From: Dactylosporangium sp. AC04546
GTDB lineage: Bacteria; Actinomycetota; Actinomycetes; Mycobacteriales; Micromonosporaceae
NCBI RefSeq assembly: GCF_022095675.1
Contig: NZ_JAHYSG010000105.1
Coordinates: 1-41,940 of the forward strand
Reading direction: 5' to 3'
Length of the DNA: 41,940 nucleotides
Under the pieces are notes generated by a model. It searched no databases. It was not told the DNA's origin and saw only the letters and a program-made list of their open reading frames with translations. The position numbers were made by a program, and so were the translations under genes. Below, piece by piece: positions 10,190 to 18,626 of the stretch. Position 1 is the stretch's first letter; every line of letters starts with the position of its first letter.

Positions 10190-10223
10190 ACAGTTCTAGA
10201 ACAGTCAACTGTTCTAGAACTGT
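10190..10223 (+). promoter_or_regulatory. 34-bp palindromic operator upstream of trpB
   Basis: Arms ACAGTTCTAGAACAGT (10190-10205) and ACTGTTCTAGAACTGT (10208-10223) are exact reverse complements around CA. Each arm itself contains the palindrome GTTCTAGAAC, so two HutC/GntR-type half-palindromic sites are stacked. It ends 12 nt before the trpB ATG, with only the GGAGG between. The gntR gene that closes the operon is the obvious candidate regulator. Confidence 0.8.
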
Positions 10224-10235
10224 GGAGGCGTGATC

Positions 10236-11444
10236 ATGGGTGAGCTCCTCATCCGGCCCCGCCACGCGCCGCTGCGCGCCGGCCGCACCCCCGGCCTGAT
10301 GGGCGATCCGGGACCCCTCGGACGCTTCGGCGAGTACGGCGGGCGCTACGTGCCGGAGTCGCTGGTCGGCGCGTGCCGCGAGATCGAGGAGGCGTTCCGC
10401 GAGGCCTGGGCCGACCCGGCGTTTCGCAACCAGCTCGCCGGCCTGCTGGCCACCTACGTCGGCCGCCCCACCCCGCTCACTCCCGCGCTCCGCCTCTCCG
10501 CCGAGCTGGGCGTCACCCTGCTGCTCAAGCGGGAGGACCTGGCCCACACCGGCTCCCACAAAATCAACAACGTGCTCGGGCAGGCCCTGCTGGCCAAGCG
10601 GATGGGCCGCACGGCGCTCGTCGCCGAGACCGGCGCCGGGCAGCACGGCGTGGCCACCGCGACCGCGGCCGCGCTGTTCGGGCTGCGGGCCACCGTGTTC
10701 ATGGGCGAGCGGGACGTCGAGCGGCAGGCGCTCAACGTGTTCCGCATGCGGATGCTCGGCGCCGAGGTGGTCCCGGTGCGCACCGGCAGCCGCACGCTCA
10801 AGGACGCCACCAGCGAGGCGATGCGCCACTGGGTCGGCGTCGCGGACGAGGCGATGTACTGCATGGGATCCGTCCTCGGCCCCAGCCCGTACCCCTGGAT
10901 GGTCCGCGAGTTCCAGCGCGTCATCGGCGACGAGGCCCGCCGCCAGTGCGCGACCGAGCTGCCCGCGGCCGTGCCCGACTACGTGGTCGCGTGCGTCGGC
11001 GGCGGCTCCAACGCGGCCGGGACGTTCGCCGGCTTCGTCGACACGGGCGCGCAGCTCGTCGGGGTCGAGGCCGAGGGCGGCGCCGGCGCCACCGACGGCT
11101 CGCCCGGCATCCTGCACGGCGTGCGGTCGATGTTCCTCCAGGACGACGACGGCCAGGTCGCCGAGGCGCACTCGATCGCCGCCGGGCTCGACTACCCGGG
11201 CATCGGGCCGGAGCACGTCCACCTGCGCGACCTCGGGCGGGCGCGGTACGTCACCGTGTCCGACGCCGAGGTGCTCGAGGCCGTCATGCGGCTCGCCCGC
11301 ACCGAGGGGATCGTCGCGGCGCTCGAGTCGGCGCACGCGCTGGCCTGGATCCTGCGCGGCGAGATCCCGGCCGGCTCGACCGTGCTGCTGACCCTGTCGG
11401 GCCGCGGCGACAAGGACATCTCGGCCCTGCGGGAGCTGCTGTGA
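10236..11444 (+). CDS. trpB: Tryptophan synthase beta chain
   Basis: 402 residues. PLP enzyme that joins indole and serine to give tryptophan. The Schiff-base Lys is in [13 protein letters not shown], the catalytic Glu in [13 protein letters not shown], the phosphate-binding loop is GGGSNAAG, and the C-terminal SGRGDKD binds the pyridine nitrogen. The ATG at 10236 is chosen over the in-frame GTG at 10230 because GGAGG at 10224-10228 is 7 nt away. It overlaps trpA by GTGA. No other trp genes are adjacent, so this may be a second, separately controlled copy; whether the genome has another trpBA cannot be seen here. Confidence 0.96.
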   Translation: MGELLIRPRHAPLRAGRTPGLMGDPGPLGRFGEYGGRYVPESLVGACREIEEAFREAWADPAFRNQLAGLLATYVGRPTPLTPALRLSAELGVTLLLKREDLAHTGSHKINNVLGQALLAKRMGRTALVAETGAGQHGVATATAAALFGLRATVFMGERDVERQALNVFRMRMLGAEVVPVRTGSRTLKDATSEAMRHWVGVADEAMYCMGSVLGPSPYPWMVREFQRVIGDEARRQCATELPAAVPDYVVACVGGGSNAAGTFAGFVDTGAQLVGVEAEGGAGATDGSPGILHGVRSMFLQDDDGQVAEAHSIAAGLDYPGIGPEHVHLRDLGRARYVTVSDAEVLEAVMRLARTEGIVAALESAHALAWILRGEIPAGSTVLLTLSGRGDKDISALRELL

Positions 11445-12154
11445 AGACGCTGATGCCGTACGTCACGGGCGGGGTGAGCGCCGGCTGGGCCGACTACGTC
11501 CGGGCGTTCGCCGACGCGGGCGCCGACCTGGTCGAGGTCGGGCTGCCGTTCTCCGAGCCGACGCTGGACGGCGCGACCATCCAGGAGGCGACGGCCACGG
11601 CCCTCGCGAGGGGCGCGACGCTGGACGGCGTCCTGAGGAGCGCCCCGACCGGCGTGCCGCTCGTCGCCAGTACCTACGCCAACCTCGCCTGCCGCCCCGG
11701 CTTCTGCGCGCGGCTCGCCGAGGCCGGCTTCACCGGGCTCATCGTGCCCGACCTGCCGCTGGAGGAGTGCGCCGAGCTGGCGGCCGAGGCGGCCGCGGCC
11801 GGCATCGACCTGGCCCTGCTCGCGGCGCCGGTCACGCCGGACGCGCGGCTGGCGGAGATCGGCCGGCGCAGCCGCGGCTTCGTGTACGCGGTCTCGGTCA
11901 TGGGCACGACCGGCGAGCGGGACACGTTGAGCCCGGCCGCCGCCGACCTGGCCGCGCGGCTGAAGGCCCGGACCGAGCTGCCCGTGTTGCTAGGATTCGG
12001 CATCTCCACCCCCGCGCAGGCGGCGGAGGCCGCCCGGGTGGCCGACGGTGTCGTGATCGGCGCCGCGATCATGCGCCGGCTGCTCGACGGCGCCGGCCCC
12101 GCCGAGCTGGGCGCCTATGTGGGGACCATGCGAACGGCCATCGACAGCGACTGA
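11441..12154 (+). CDS. trpA: Tryptophan synthase alpha chain, short divergent form
   Basis: 237 residues against about 265 in typical TrpA. The N-terminal amphipathic helix (the first 15 or so residues of E. coli TrpA) is absent and the protein starts directly at the first beta strand, [10 protein letters not shown]. The catalytic Glu is kept in [10 protein letters not shown] and the Asp in TLDGATIQ, although the usual FSDPxADGP is altered. The Tyr in [14 protein letters not shown] is also kept. GTG start overlaps the trpB stop. The family cleaves indole-3-glycerol phosphate and channels indole to TrpB. Activity is likely but specificity could have drifted. Confidence 0.9.
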   Translation: MKTLMPYVTGGVSAGWADYVRAFADAGADLVEVGLPFSEPTLDGATIQEATATALARGATLDGVLRSAPTGVPLVASTYANLACRPGFCARLAEAGFTGLIVPDLPLEECAELAAEAAAAGIDLALLAAPVTPDARLAEIGRRSRGFVYAVSVMGTTGERDTLSPAAADLAARLKARTELPVLLGFGISTPAQAAEAARVADGVVIGAAIMRRLLDGAGPAELGAYVGTMRTAIDSD

Positions 12155-12167
12155 CGGAGGGTGAGCG

Positions 12168-12908
12168 ATGCCGCGCGAGACCGAGCCTCTGGGGCCCCGG
12201 TATCGCGCGATCGCCGCCGACCTCGCCGCGAAGATCCACGCCGGTGAGTACGCGCCGGGCAGCGCCCTGCCGGCCCAGCGCGAGCTGAGCAGCGCCTACG
12301 GCGTCACGCTCATGACCCTCCGGCAGGCCCTGCGGCAGCTCAGCGACGAGGGGCTCATCGTGCAGCAGGCGGGGCGGGGCACGTTCGTGTCGCCGCCCCA
12401 CCTCGCCTACCGGCTGGGCTCCCTGCGCAGCCTCGCCGACGACCTGCGCGAGCAGGGCCACGAGGTGCGCACGACGGTCGTCGCGCGGGCGACCGGGACG
12501 CCGCCGGGCGACCTCGGGGACCCGGCGCTGCGGCTCGAGCGGGTCCGGGAGTTCGCCGGCCGGCCCTCGGTGCACCAGGTGTCGTGGGTGCGGCTGGTGC
12601 CGGGCCTGCTCGACGCCGACTTCGGCCGCGTGCCCCTCTACACCGCCCTGGCCGACGCCGGGGTGGCGGTCGCCCGCGCGACCGAGACGATCCGGCCCGA
12701 CGTGCTGCCCCCGTCCCTTATCCGGTACTTCGAACGGCCCGCCGGCACCCCGGTGTTCGTCAGCGACCGGGTCACCTACGCGCTCGACGGCACCGCCGTG
12801 GTGGCGGATCGGGCGGTGATCCTCGGCGACGCCATGGAGATCCGGGCCGAGCGGGCCGCCACCGGCCTCTCCATGCGGTGGTCCGGCGCGTCAGACGTGC
12901 CCGCGTAG
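12168..12908 (+). CDS. GntR-family regulator, HutC subfamily
   Basis: 246 residues, 13 nt after trpA. N-terminal GntR winged helix (about 10-75) with AGEYAPGSALPAQREL and TLRQALRQLSDEGLI, ending in QQAGRGTFV. The C-terminal UTRA ligand-binding domain (about 90-235) contains RLERVREFAGRPSVHQVSWV and a final strand pair VSDRVTYALDGTAV. HutC regulators sense small metabolites. Being the third gene of the trpBA transcript, and with a CTAG-centred palindrome typical of the subfamily at 10190-10223, it is probably an autorepressor of the operon. The last 18 nt overlap the convergent gene at 12891. Confidence 0.9.
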   Translation: MPRETEPLGPRYRAIAADLAAKIHAGEYAPGSALPAQRELSSAYGVTLMTLRQALRQLSDEGLIVQQAGRGTFVSPPHLAYRLGSLRSLADDLREQGHEVRTTVVARATGTPPGDLGDPALRLERVREFAGRPSVHQVSWVRLVPGLLDADFGRVPLYTALADAGVAVARATETIRPDVLPPSLIRYFERPAGTPVFVSDRVTYALDGTAVVADRAVILGDAMEIRAERAATGLSMRWSGASDVPA

Positions 12909-13553
12909 CGACTCGTCGTAGGTCACGCCCGGGTCGGCGCCGAGCACGCCACGGGCCGCCTTCTGGAACGCCGTGGCCTCGCTGCGGCGGCGCAGCTGGA
13001 CCGCGACCTCGTCGCACGGGGCGCCCCCGTCGAGCCGGGACACGCCGCCCGCCGGGAGCGCGAGCACGGCCGCCGAGGCGCCGGCGGCGAGGTCGCCCGG
13101 GCGGTCGGCGACCCCGACGACCGTGGCCGGCACGCTGTGGCCGGCCCGCTGGAGGTTGAGCTTGCGACCGATCGGGATGCCGTACCGCTGCGCGGTCTGC
13201 GCGTCGACGAGGACCTGCGCGTCGGCCGCCGGGTACTGGCCCTGCCGGACCGTGGTGTGGCGCAGCGAGGGGCTCTGCACCGCGGTGATCACCGTCGTCT
13301 CGCGCAGCACCTCGGGCGCCCCGTAGACCGTCACGCCGTACAGCGTCGTGGCGCACTCGGCGGCCGCCGCCTGCGGCAGCCCGGCCAGCGCCGTGACCTG
13401 GGCCTGGGTGAAGTGGCCGCGGAGCCGCACGTCGGCGTCACCGGGCAGGTCGGCGAAGCGGTCGGTGCCGCCGAAGCGGTCGAGCACGACGAACGCGCCG
13501 ACCGCGGCGACCGCGAAGCCCAGGGTGAGGACAACCACCCGCCGTGCACTCAT
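12891..13553 (-). CDS. Membrane-anchored hypothetical protein, MacB-periplasmic-like
   Basis: 220 residues. A single N-terminal hydrophobic segment (about 5-25) with basic residues before it suggests a signal anchor, with the rest outside the membrane. The body (VLRETTVITAVQ, LVDAQTAQRYGIPIG, ATVVGVADRPGD) resembles the periplasmic core of MacB/FtsX-type permeases, in which a loop reports a lipid or efflux state, but no permease segments follow. It converges with gntR, overlapping it by 18 nt. Function unknown; could be a relic or regulatory fragment of such a permease. Confidence 0.7.
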   Translation of the reverse strand: MSARRVVVLTLGFAVAAVGAFVVLDRFGGTDRFADLPGDADVRLRGHFTQAQVTALAGLPQAAAAECATTLYGVTVYGAPEVLRETTVITAVQSPSLRHTTVRQGQYPAADAQVLVDAQTAQRYGIPIGRKLNLQRAGHSVPATVVGVADRPGDLAAGASAAVLALPAGGVSRLDGGAPCDEVAVQLRRRSEATAFQKAARGVLGADPGVTYDESLRGHV

Positions 13554-13620
13554 GTCTGCTGACGGTACGCAGCCGGTGTGTGCACACCGCGCACCGAACC
13601 ACCCACCGCGAGGGTGATTT

Positions 13621-16098
13621 TCAGCCGGTGCCTTCCGCGCGGAGGTGGCGGCGCTGGACCTGGCGGCGCTCGCGCAGCACGGCGACGAGCCGGTCCGGCG
13701 ACATCGGCGGGTGGAACAGGAAGCCCTGCGCGGCGGAGCAGCCCAGCTCGGTGAGGGCGCTGCGCTGCGCCGGGTGTTCCACGCCCTCGGCGACCACGCG
13801 CAGGCCGAGCCGGCGGGCGAGGTCGACCGTCGCCCGCACGATGGCCTCCGCCTTCGGCAGGTCCGACATCTGCGCGACGAACTCCCGGTCGATCTTCACC
13901 TCCTGCACGGGCAGGCGGGTCAGCACCGTGAACGACGAGAAGCCGGTGCCGAAGTCGTCCACCGCCAGCTGCACGCCCAGCCGGCGGATGCGGGCCAGCA
14001 CGTCGTCGATCACCGGCGAGCTGGACAGCATGACGGTCTCGGTGATCTCCAGGATCAGCAGTTCGGCGGGCAGGCGGTACCGCGAGAGCAGCTCGTCGAT
14101 CGTCTCCGGCAGCTGCCGCTCGGCCAGGCTCCGCGCCGAGATGTTGACGGCCACCGGCACCGCCAGCCCCGCGCGGCGCCACCCGGCGGCCAGGCCGAGC
14201 GCACGGTCGAGCACCCAGTGGGTCAGCGGGCCGATCAGCTCGCTCGCCTCCACGACCGGCAGGAACTGCCCGGGCGCGAGCCGGCCGCGGCGCGGGTGCT
14301 GCCAGCGCAGCAGGGCCTCGACGCTGGTGATCTCGCCGCCGGGCTCCTTGCCGCGGGCGGCCTTGCCCGGCCCGAACACCGGCCCGAGCGCGACCGCGGG
14401 CTGCAGCTCCAGGCTCAGCTGCTCACCGGCGGCGAGGGCCTCGCGCAGCTCGGCGAGCAGGGCCAGCCGGTCCGTGCTGGCGTCGTCGCGCGCCGGGTCG
14501 TACCAGGCCACCGGCTGCCCGCCGTGCTTGGCCTGGTACATCGCGATGTCGGCGCGGCGCAGCAGCTCGGTGAGGTCGACCTCGCCGGCCGCCGCGACGA
14601 CCACGCCGACCGACGGCTCCTTCGACAGCGCGACCCCGTCGATGCGCATCGGGGCCGCGATCTGGGCGCCGAGCTTGCGGGCCCGCTCGACCGCGGCGGC
14701 GAGGGCGAGGTCCTCGCCGCCGGCCGCGAGGTCGGTGACGAGCACCGCGAACTCGTCGCCGCCGAGCCGGGCGAGCAGGTCGCCGGCGTTGCCGGCGTCG
14801 GCGACCCGCCGGGCGATGACCTTGAGGACCTCGTCGCCGGCGGTGTGGCCCAGCGCGTTGTTGACCTCTTTGAAGTCGTTGATGTCGAGCAGTACCAGGG
14901 CGACCGGGTCGCCCGGTGACCGCCGCGCGAGCTGCGCGTTGCCCCGGGTGAGCAGGGCGACGCGGTTGTAGAGGCCGGTCAGCGGGTCGTGGACGGCGTC
15001 GTACGTGGTGCGCTCGCTCATCGAGCGCAGCGCGTCCTGGGTGATCGCGTCGTGCAGCGCGGCGGCGAGGGCGTCGCCGTAGGCGGCGAGCATGTGGTCG
15101 CGCGAGCGCAGCTGCGGCACCCCGGCGAGGCGCAGCTCCCCCACCGTCGCCCCGCCGACGACGAGCGCGCGGGTCACCGCCGGCTCGTCGACCGCGTCGC
15201 CGTAGGTCCGGCCGCCGGCCAGCACCACGCGGGCGGCGGACGCGCCGAACAGCCGCTTGGCGCCGGCGATGCCGGACTCGGCGGCGTCGCTCTCGTCGAG
15301 GCGGTTGAGGTCGCGGGTGGCCTCGGCGAAGTCGCGCCAGGTGCGGCGGTCGTCGTCCTCGCGGAGCCGGTTGCCGTAGAACTGGTGCAGCAGCCAGAGC
15401 ACCGGCGGCAGGAGCAGCAGCAGGAGCGCGTTGGTCGCGCAGGCCCAGACGACGACGAGCCCGGCGACGACGTTGCCGATCACCATGAGCAGCTTGCTGC
15501 TGAGCATCGCGGCGAAGGTGGCCCGCAGCGTGCCGCCCCGCACGGCCGAGACGTGCAGCGACACCAGCAGGATCGCGATCAGGTAGTAGACGACGGCGCC
15601 CGCGCACAGGGCCGCGATGGCCCGCGGGGTCAGCGGCCGGTCGTACACCGGCTGGATCGCCGTCACCACGGCCACCGAGCACGACCCGGCGACGGTCAGC
15701 GCGGAGACGCTGAAGAGCAGGTCACGCGCCGTCCGGTGGCGCCCGCCGCGGGCGTCGACCAGGTGCAGCACCGAGTGCGCGACCGCGACGCCGGCCAGCA
15801 CGGCGAACGGCACGAGGGCGGGCGGCAGGTTGACGCAGAGGACGACCATGGCCGCCTCGCCCCAGGCCAGGCGGGCGTGGCCCTCGCCGGCCCGGACCCG
15901 CAGGCGGGCCAGCTGGGCGAGCACGACCACGCCGAAGCCGGCCAGCGCGGCCCAGAGCAGCGACTGGTCGGCCGGACCGACGGCGAACCGGTGCAGTGGG
16001 CCACCCACGAGGCCGCCCGCGACGACCGTCGCGGCGGCCACGCAGAGGGCGGCGGCGATCGCGACGGCGGCGGTGAAGCGCGCCGGAAGCGGTCTCAT
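13621..16098 (-). CDS. Membrane diguanylate cyclase/phosphodiesterase (GGDEF-EAL)
   Basis: 825 residues from ATG 16098. Seven to eight membrane helices occupy about 10-240, followed by a linker of roughly 120 residues with one conserved-looking beta region. GGDEF is intact at 446-450 with no RxxD inhibitory site before it. The EAL domain keeps EAL (594-596), NISARSL, LEITET, DDFGTGFSS, KIDREF and EGVE, so c-di-GMP hydrolysis should also be possible. A 12-residue Gly/Lys-rich insertion precedes EAL. A frame continues upstream to 16299, but that part is Pro/Gly/Arg-rich and shows no membrane segment; the chosen ATG begins just before the first helix. Confidence 0.92.
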   Translation of the reverse strand: MRPLPARFTAAVAIAAALCVAAATVVAGGLVGGPLHRFAVGPADQSLLWAALAGFGVVVLAQLARLRVRAGEGHARLAWGEAAMVVLCVNLPPALVPFAVLAGVAVAHSVLHLVDARGGRHRTARDLLFSVSALTVAGSCSVAVVTAIQPVYDRPLTPRAIAALCAGAVVYYLIAILLVSLHVSAVRGGTLRATFAAMLSSKLLMVIGNVVAGLVVVWACATNALLLLLLPPVLWLLHQFYGNRLREDDDRRTWRDFAEATRDLNRLDESDAAESGIAGAKRLFGASAARVVLAGGRTYGDAVDEPAVTRALVVGGATVGELRLAGVPQLRSRDHMLAAYGDALAAALHDAITQDALRSMSERTTYDAVHDPLTGLYNRVALLTRGNAQLARRSPGDPVALVLLDINDFKEVNNALGHTAGDEVLKVIARRVADAGNAGDLLARLGGDEFAVLVTDLAAGGEDLALAAAVERARKLGAQIAAPMRIDGVALSKEPSVGVVVAAAGEVDLTELLRRADIAMYQAKHGGQPVAWYDPARDDASTDRLALLAELREALAAGEQLSLELQPAVALGPVFGPGKAARGKEPGGEITSVEALLRWQHPRRGRLAPGQFLPVVEASELIGPLTHWVLDRALGLAAGWRRAGLAVPVAVNISARSLAERQLPETIDELLSRYRLPAELLILEITETVMLSSSPVIDDVLARIRRLGVQLAVDDFGTGFSSFTVLTRLPVQEVKIDREFVAQMSDLPKAEAIVRATVDLARRLGLRVVAEGVEHPAQRSALTELGCSAAQGFLFHPPMSPDRLVAVLRERRQVQRRHLRAEGTG

Positions 16099-16207
16099 CA
16101 CTGCACCGTATCGACCGGCACCAATGACGCTAGGTGCTTCGACCGACACGCAGCGTGGCCGCGGACCTCGTCCTGGGGGTTCGTCTCGGAACGCTCCTGC
16201 GCGTCCA

Positions 16208-16258
16208 CCTTTCGGCCCCCCTTCCCTGCCCTTCCAGGGAGGCGCGCCCGGCGAAAGG
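16208..16258 (-). terminator. Nested hairpin between the mca unit and the GGDEF-EAL gene
   Basis: CCTTTCG (16208-16214) pairs with CGAAAGG (16252-16258), enclosing TCCCTG (16223-16228) with CAGGGA (16235-16240). It lies about 90 nt after the stop of the upstream leftward gene and 110 nt before the GGDEF-EAL start. It could end the mca transcript or fold in the leader; no U-tract. Confidence 0.35.
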
Positions 16259-16347
16259 AACGCGCACTCCGTGAAGGCTAAAGCACGGAAGAAAGGCACA
16301 ACAGTGGTCGGTGATGCGTTTCTGCCTCAGATCAACGGGTGTTTCGG

Positions 16348-16590
16348 TCAGACGCCCGTCGATTTGTCCTCGTCTGACGGCTTGCCCGGGCCGGTGTCCC
16401 GGCCGGCGTCGGCGCGCTGGTCGGGGAACTCGGCGGGCAGCCGGCGGATCCGGGCCGTCATGTTGCGGATCAGCAGCACCGTGGCGATCGCCAGGAGCAC
16501 GATGATGAGCAGGCCCATCGGCCCGGCCAGCCCACCCGACCTGGTGTCGCCGAAGTTGTTCTCGGCGAGGACGTCCAGTGCGAACACCAT
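16348..16590 (-). CDS. Small single-span membrane protein coupled to mca
   Basis: 80 residues with one strong membrane helix at about 26-43 (LLIIVLLAIATVLLI) followed by a basic stop and an acidic Asp/Pro-rich tail. Its ATG is 4 nt after the mca stop and the ribosome-binding AAGGTGA overlaps the mca end, so translation is coupled. Small proteins of this shape are common next to mca in actinomycetes; no function is known. Confidence 0.75.
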   Translation of the reverse strand: MVFALDVLAENNFGDTRSGGLAGPMGLLIIVLLAIATVLLIRNMTARIRRLPAEFPDQRADAGRDTGPGKPSDEDKSTGV

Positions 16591-16594
16591 GACT

Positions 16595-17458
16595 TCACCT
16601 TACGCCCGTGAAGAGATCGTCCTCCGGCTGCCGGGTCTCGACCAGCGACTTGACCAGTTCGTAGTCCTCGGTCGGCCACACCTTCTGCTGGATCGGCAGC
16701 GGCACGGCGAACCAGAACCCGTCGGGGTCGACCTGGGTGGCGTGGGCCCGCAGGGCGTCGTCGCGGATCTCGAAGAACTCGCCGCACGGCACCCGCGTGG
16801 TCACCCGTTCGGTGACGTCCCGCCGGTCGTCCCACTCCTTGATCCACTCCGTGTAGGGCGACTCGCCGGTGGCCTCCAGCATCGCCTCGTGCAGCGCGAG
16901 CATCCGCTTCCGGGACCAGCCCATGTTGTAGTAGAGCTTCAGCGGCTGCCACGGCTCGCCGGCCTCCGGATAGCGGCTCGCGTCGCCCGCCGCGTCGAAC
17001 GCCACCATGCTGATCTTGTGGGTCATGACGTGGTCGGGGTGCGGGTAGCCACCCTCCTCGTCATACGTCGTGATGACGTGCGGCTTGAAGCTGCGGATCA
17101 GCCTGACCAGCGGCGCCGCCGCCTCCTGCGGGTCCATCAGGCCGAAGCAGCCCTCGGGCAGCGGCGGCAGCGGGTCACCCTCGGGGTAGCCCGAGTCGAC
17201 GAAGCCGAGCCAGTCCTGCCGCACGCCGAGGATCTCCCGGGCCCGGTCCATCTCGGCCCGCCGGATCGTGGCGATGTTCTCCCAGACCTCGGGCCGGTCC
17301 AGCTTCGGGTTGAGCACGCTGCCGCGCTCCCCGCCGGTGCATGTGACGACGAGCACATCGACGCCGTCCGCCGCGTATTTGGCCGTCGCGGCGGCACCCT
17401 TGCTCGATTCGTCGTCCGGATGTGCGTGCACCGCCATCAATCGCAGCTGCTCGGCCAC
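16595..17458 (-). CDS. mca: Mycothiol S-conjugate amidase
   Basis: 287 residues, matching the 288 of mycobacterial Mca. Zn-dependent LmbE/PIG-L fold: the zinc motif AHPDDES follows the start closely, TGGERGS and GGYPHPDHV supply further ligands, and WLGFVDSGYPEGDPLPPLP distinguishes Mca from MshB. It hydrolyses mycothiol-xenobiotic conjugates to mercapturic acids. The GTG at 17458 with AGGAGA 6 nt upstream is preferred to the longer frame at 17539, whose extra residues have no counterpart in the family. Divergent from the DUF4307 gene, as is usual in actinomycetes. Confidence 0.96.
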   Translation of the reverse strand: MAEQLRLMAVHAHPDDESSKGAAATAKYAADGVDVLVVTCTGGERGSVLNPKLDRPEVWENIATIRRAEMDRAREILGVRQDWLGFVDSGYPEGDPLPPLPEGCFGLMDPQEAAAPLVRLIRSFKPHVITTYDEEGGYPHPDHVMTHKISMVAFDAAGDASRYPEAGEPWQPLKLYYNMGWSRKRMLALHEAMLEATGESPYTEWIKEWDDRRDVTERVTTRVPCGEFFEIRDDALRAHATQVDPDGFWFAVPLPIQQKVWPTEDYELVKSLVETRQPEDDLFTGVR

Positions 17459-17559
17459 GGCTCTCCTCAAGGTGTGCGTCCAACCCCGCGCGCGGGGCGC
17501 CCCGGCTAACGACCCTATTGTGGTCGGTACCTCCGACAAAACGACGAGGACGCCTGCCC

Positions 17560-17976
17560 GTGACCGAGACCCACGCCACAGCCAAGTACCCGCCCGGACG
17601 CTACGGCCGCCGCCGCGAGCCGCAGCCGCGCCGGCGCTGGGTCGTGGCCTGCCTCGCGGCGCTCGCCCTGGTCGCCGGGGGTGCGATCGTCTGGCGGCTC
17701 TACCAGCAGTACGGGCCGCAGGAGTACGAGCCGCAGGTCCAGCGCTTCTACAACGTCACCGACGAAGGCATCAGCGTCGACTTCGTGGTCCGCAAGGACG
17801 CCGGCAAGGCGGCGACCTGCCGGGTGCGGGCCCGCTCGGCGAGCGGCGAGGAGGTCGGGCTGGCCGAGGTCGACGTGCCGAAGGGCGCCGAGCCGGTGGT
17901 CTCCTACCGGCTGGCCACCAGCGACCGGCCGGTGACGGTGGAGGTGCCGGCCTGCGGGCCGCTGCGCTCCAGATGA
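17560..17976 (+). CDS. DUF4307 membrane-anchored protein
   Basis: 138 residues from GTG 17560 (GAGGA 10 nt upstream). A basic N-terminus with RYGRRREPQPRRRW precedes one membrane helix (about 29-47), and the rest is a small extracytoplasmic beta domain with FYNVTDEGISVDFVVRKD and CRVRARSASGEEVG. Two Cys residues in the outer domain may form a disulphide. DUF4307 proteins sit beside mca throughout actinomycetes; their role is not known. A frame opens at 17422 but overlaps the mca coding region and lacks family support. Confidence 0.85.
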   Translation: MTETHATAKYPPGRYGRRREPQPRRRWVVACLAALALVAGGAIVWRLYQQYGPQEYEPQVQRFYNVTDEGISVDFVVRKDAGKAATCRVRARSASGEEVGLAEVDVPKGAEPVVSYRLATSDRPVTVEVPACGPLRSR

Positions 17977-18074
17977 CGTTCCGGAGAACTGCACACGGAA
18001 TTCACGTAGCCGTGGTGACACGAGTCACTGGTACTTTGGTGGTTTGACCGAGCGTGCCCGTAAGGAGATCTTCA

Positions 18075-18575
18075 GTGTCGACCACCGACGGCGGACAGGC
18101 CACCACCTGGCTGTCGCAGGACGCCTATGACCGGTTGCAGGCCGAACTGGACGAGCACATCGCCAACCGTCCGGCGATGGCTGCCGAGATCAACGCACGC
18201 CGCGAAGAGGGCGACCTGCGCGAGAACGGCGGATACCACGCCGCCCGCGAGGAGCAGAGCAAGGCCGAAGGGCGGATCCTGTACCTCAAGGAGTTCCTCC
18301 GCAAGGCGGTCGTCGGCGACGCACCGACGTCCAACGCGGTGGCCCCCGGCACCGTCGTCACGATCCAGTTCGACGACGACGAGGACGACACCGAGACGTT
18401 CCTGCTCGGCTCGCGTGAGATCGCCGCGACGACCGACCTGACCGTCTACAGTCCGGAGTCCGCCCTGGGCAAGGCGATCCTCGGCGCCCAGAAGGGCGAC
18501 GCGGTGAAGTACACGGCGCCGAGCGGCGCCGAGATCAAGGTGAAGGTGATCTCGTTCGAGCCCTTCGCGGGCTGA
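18075..18575 (+). CDS. greA: Transcription elongation factor GreA
   Basis: 166 residues. The N-terminal coiled coil (about 10-80) carries the acidic tip REEGDLRENGGY that reaches the RNA polymerase active site to stimulate cleavage of backtracked RNA. The C-terminal FKBP-like domain follows, with TVVTIQFDDDEDDTETFLLG. GTG start at 18075 with AAGGAG 7 nt upstream. Transcription ends in the strong hairpin at 18584-18620, shared with the convergent M48 peptidase. Confidence 0.96.
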   Translation: MSTTDGGQATTWLSQDAYDRLQAELDEHIANRPAMAAEINARREEGDLRENGGYHAAREEQSKAEGRILYLKEFLRKAVVGDAPTSNAVAPGTVVTIQFDDDEDDTETFLLGSREIAATTDLTVYSPESALGKAILGAQKGDAVKYTAPSGAEIKVKVISFEPFAG

Positions 18576-18583
18576 CCTGCATA

Positions 18584-18620
18584 GCGAGGGCGCCCGCGGC
18601 CACGCCGCGGGCGCCCTCGC
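18584..18620. terminator. Bidirectional terminator, greA / M48 peptidase
   Basis: Perfect 17-bp stem, GCGAGGGCGCCCGCGGC (18584-18600) with its reverse complement (18604-18620), 3-nt loop CAC. It sits 8 nt after the greA stop and 6 nt from the stop of the convergent gene, so it serves both. Confidence 0.9.
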
Positions 18621-18626
18621 CATTTC

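Noticed and set aside
14989..16281. Long + strand frame opposite the GGDEF-EAL gene
   Set aside because: No domain or ribosome-binding site; the opposite strand has complete GGDEF and EAL motifs.
16099..16299. c-di-GMP riboswitch in the leader of the GGDEF-EAL gene
   Set aside because: I looked for the GEMM core (GAAA loop with conserved CGCA and AGCC segments) and found only a nested hairpin with GAAAGG; the conserved core is missing.
17459..17539. N-terminal extension of Mca to 17539
   Set aside because: Mca homology begins at the GTG 17458, which has a well-spaced AGGAGA; the extension overlaps the divergent promoter region.
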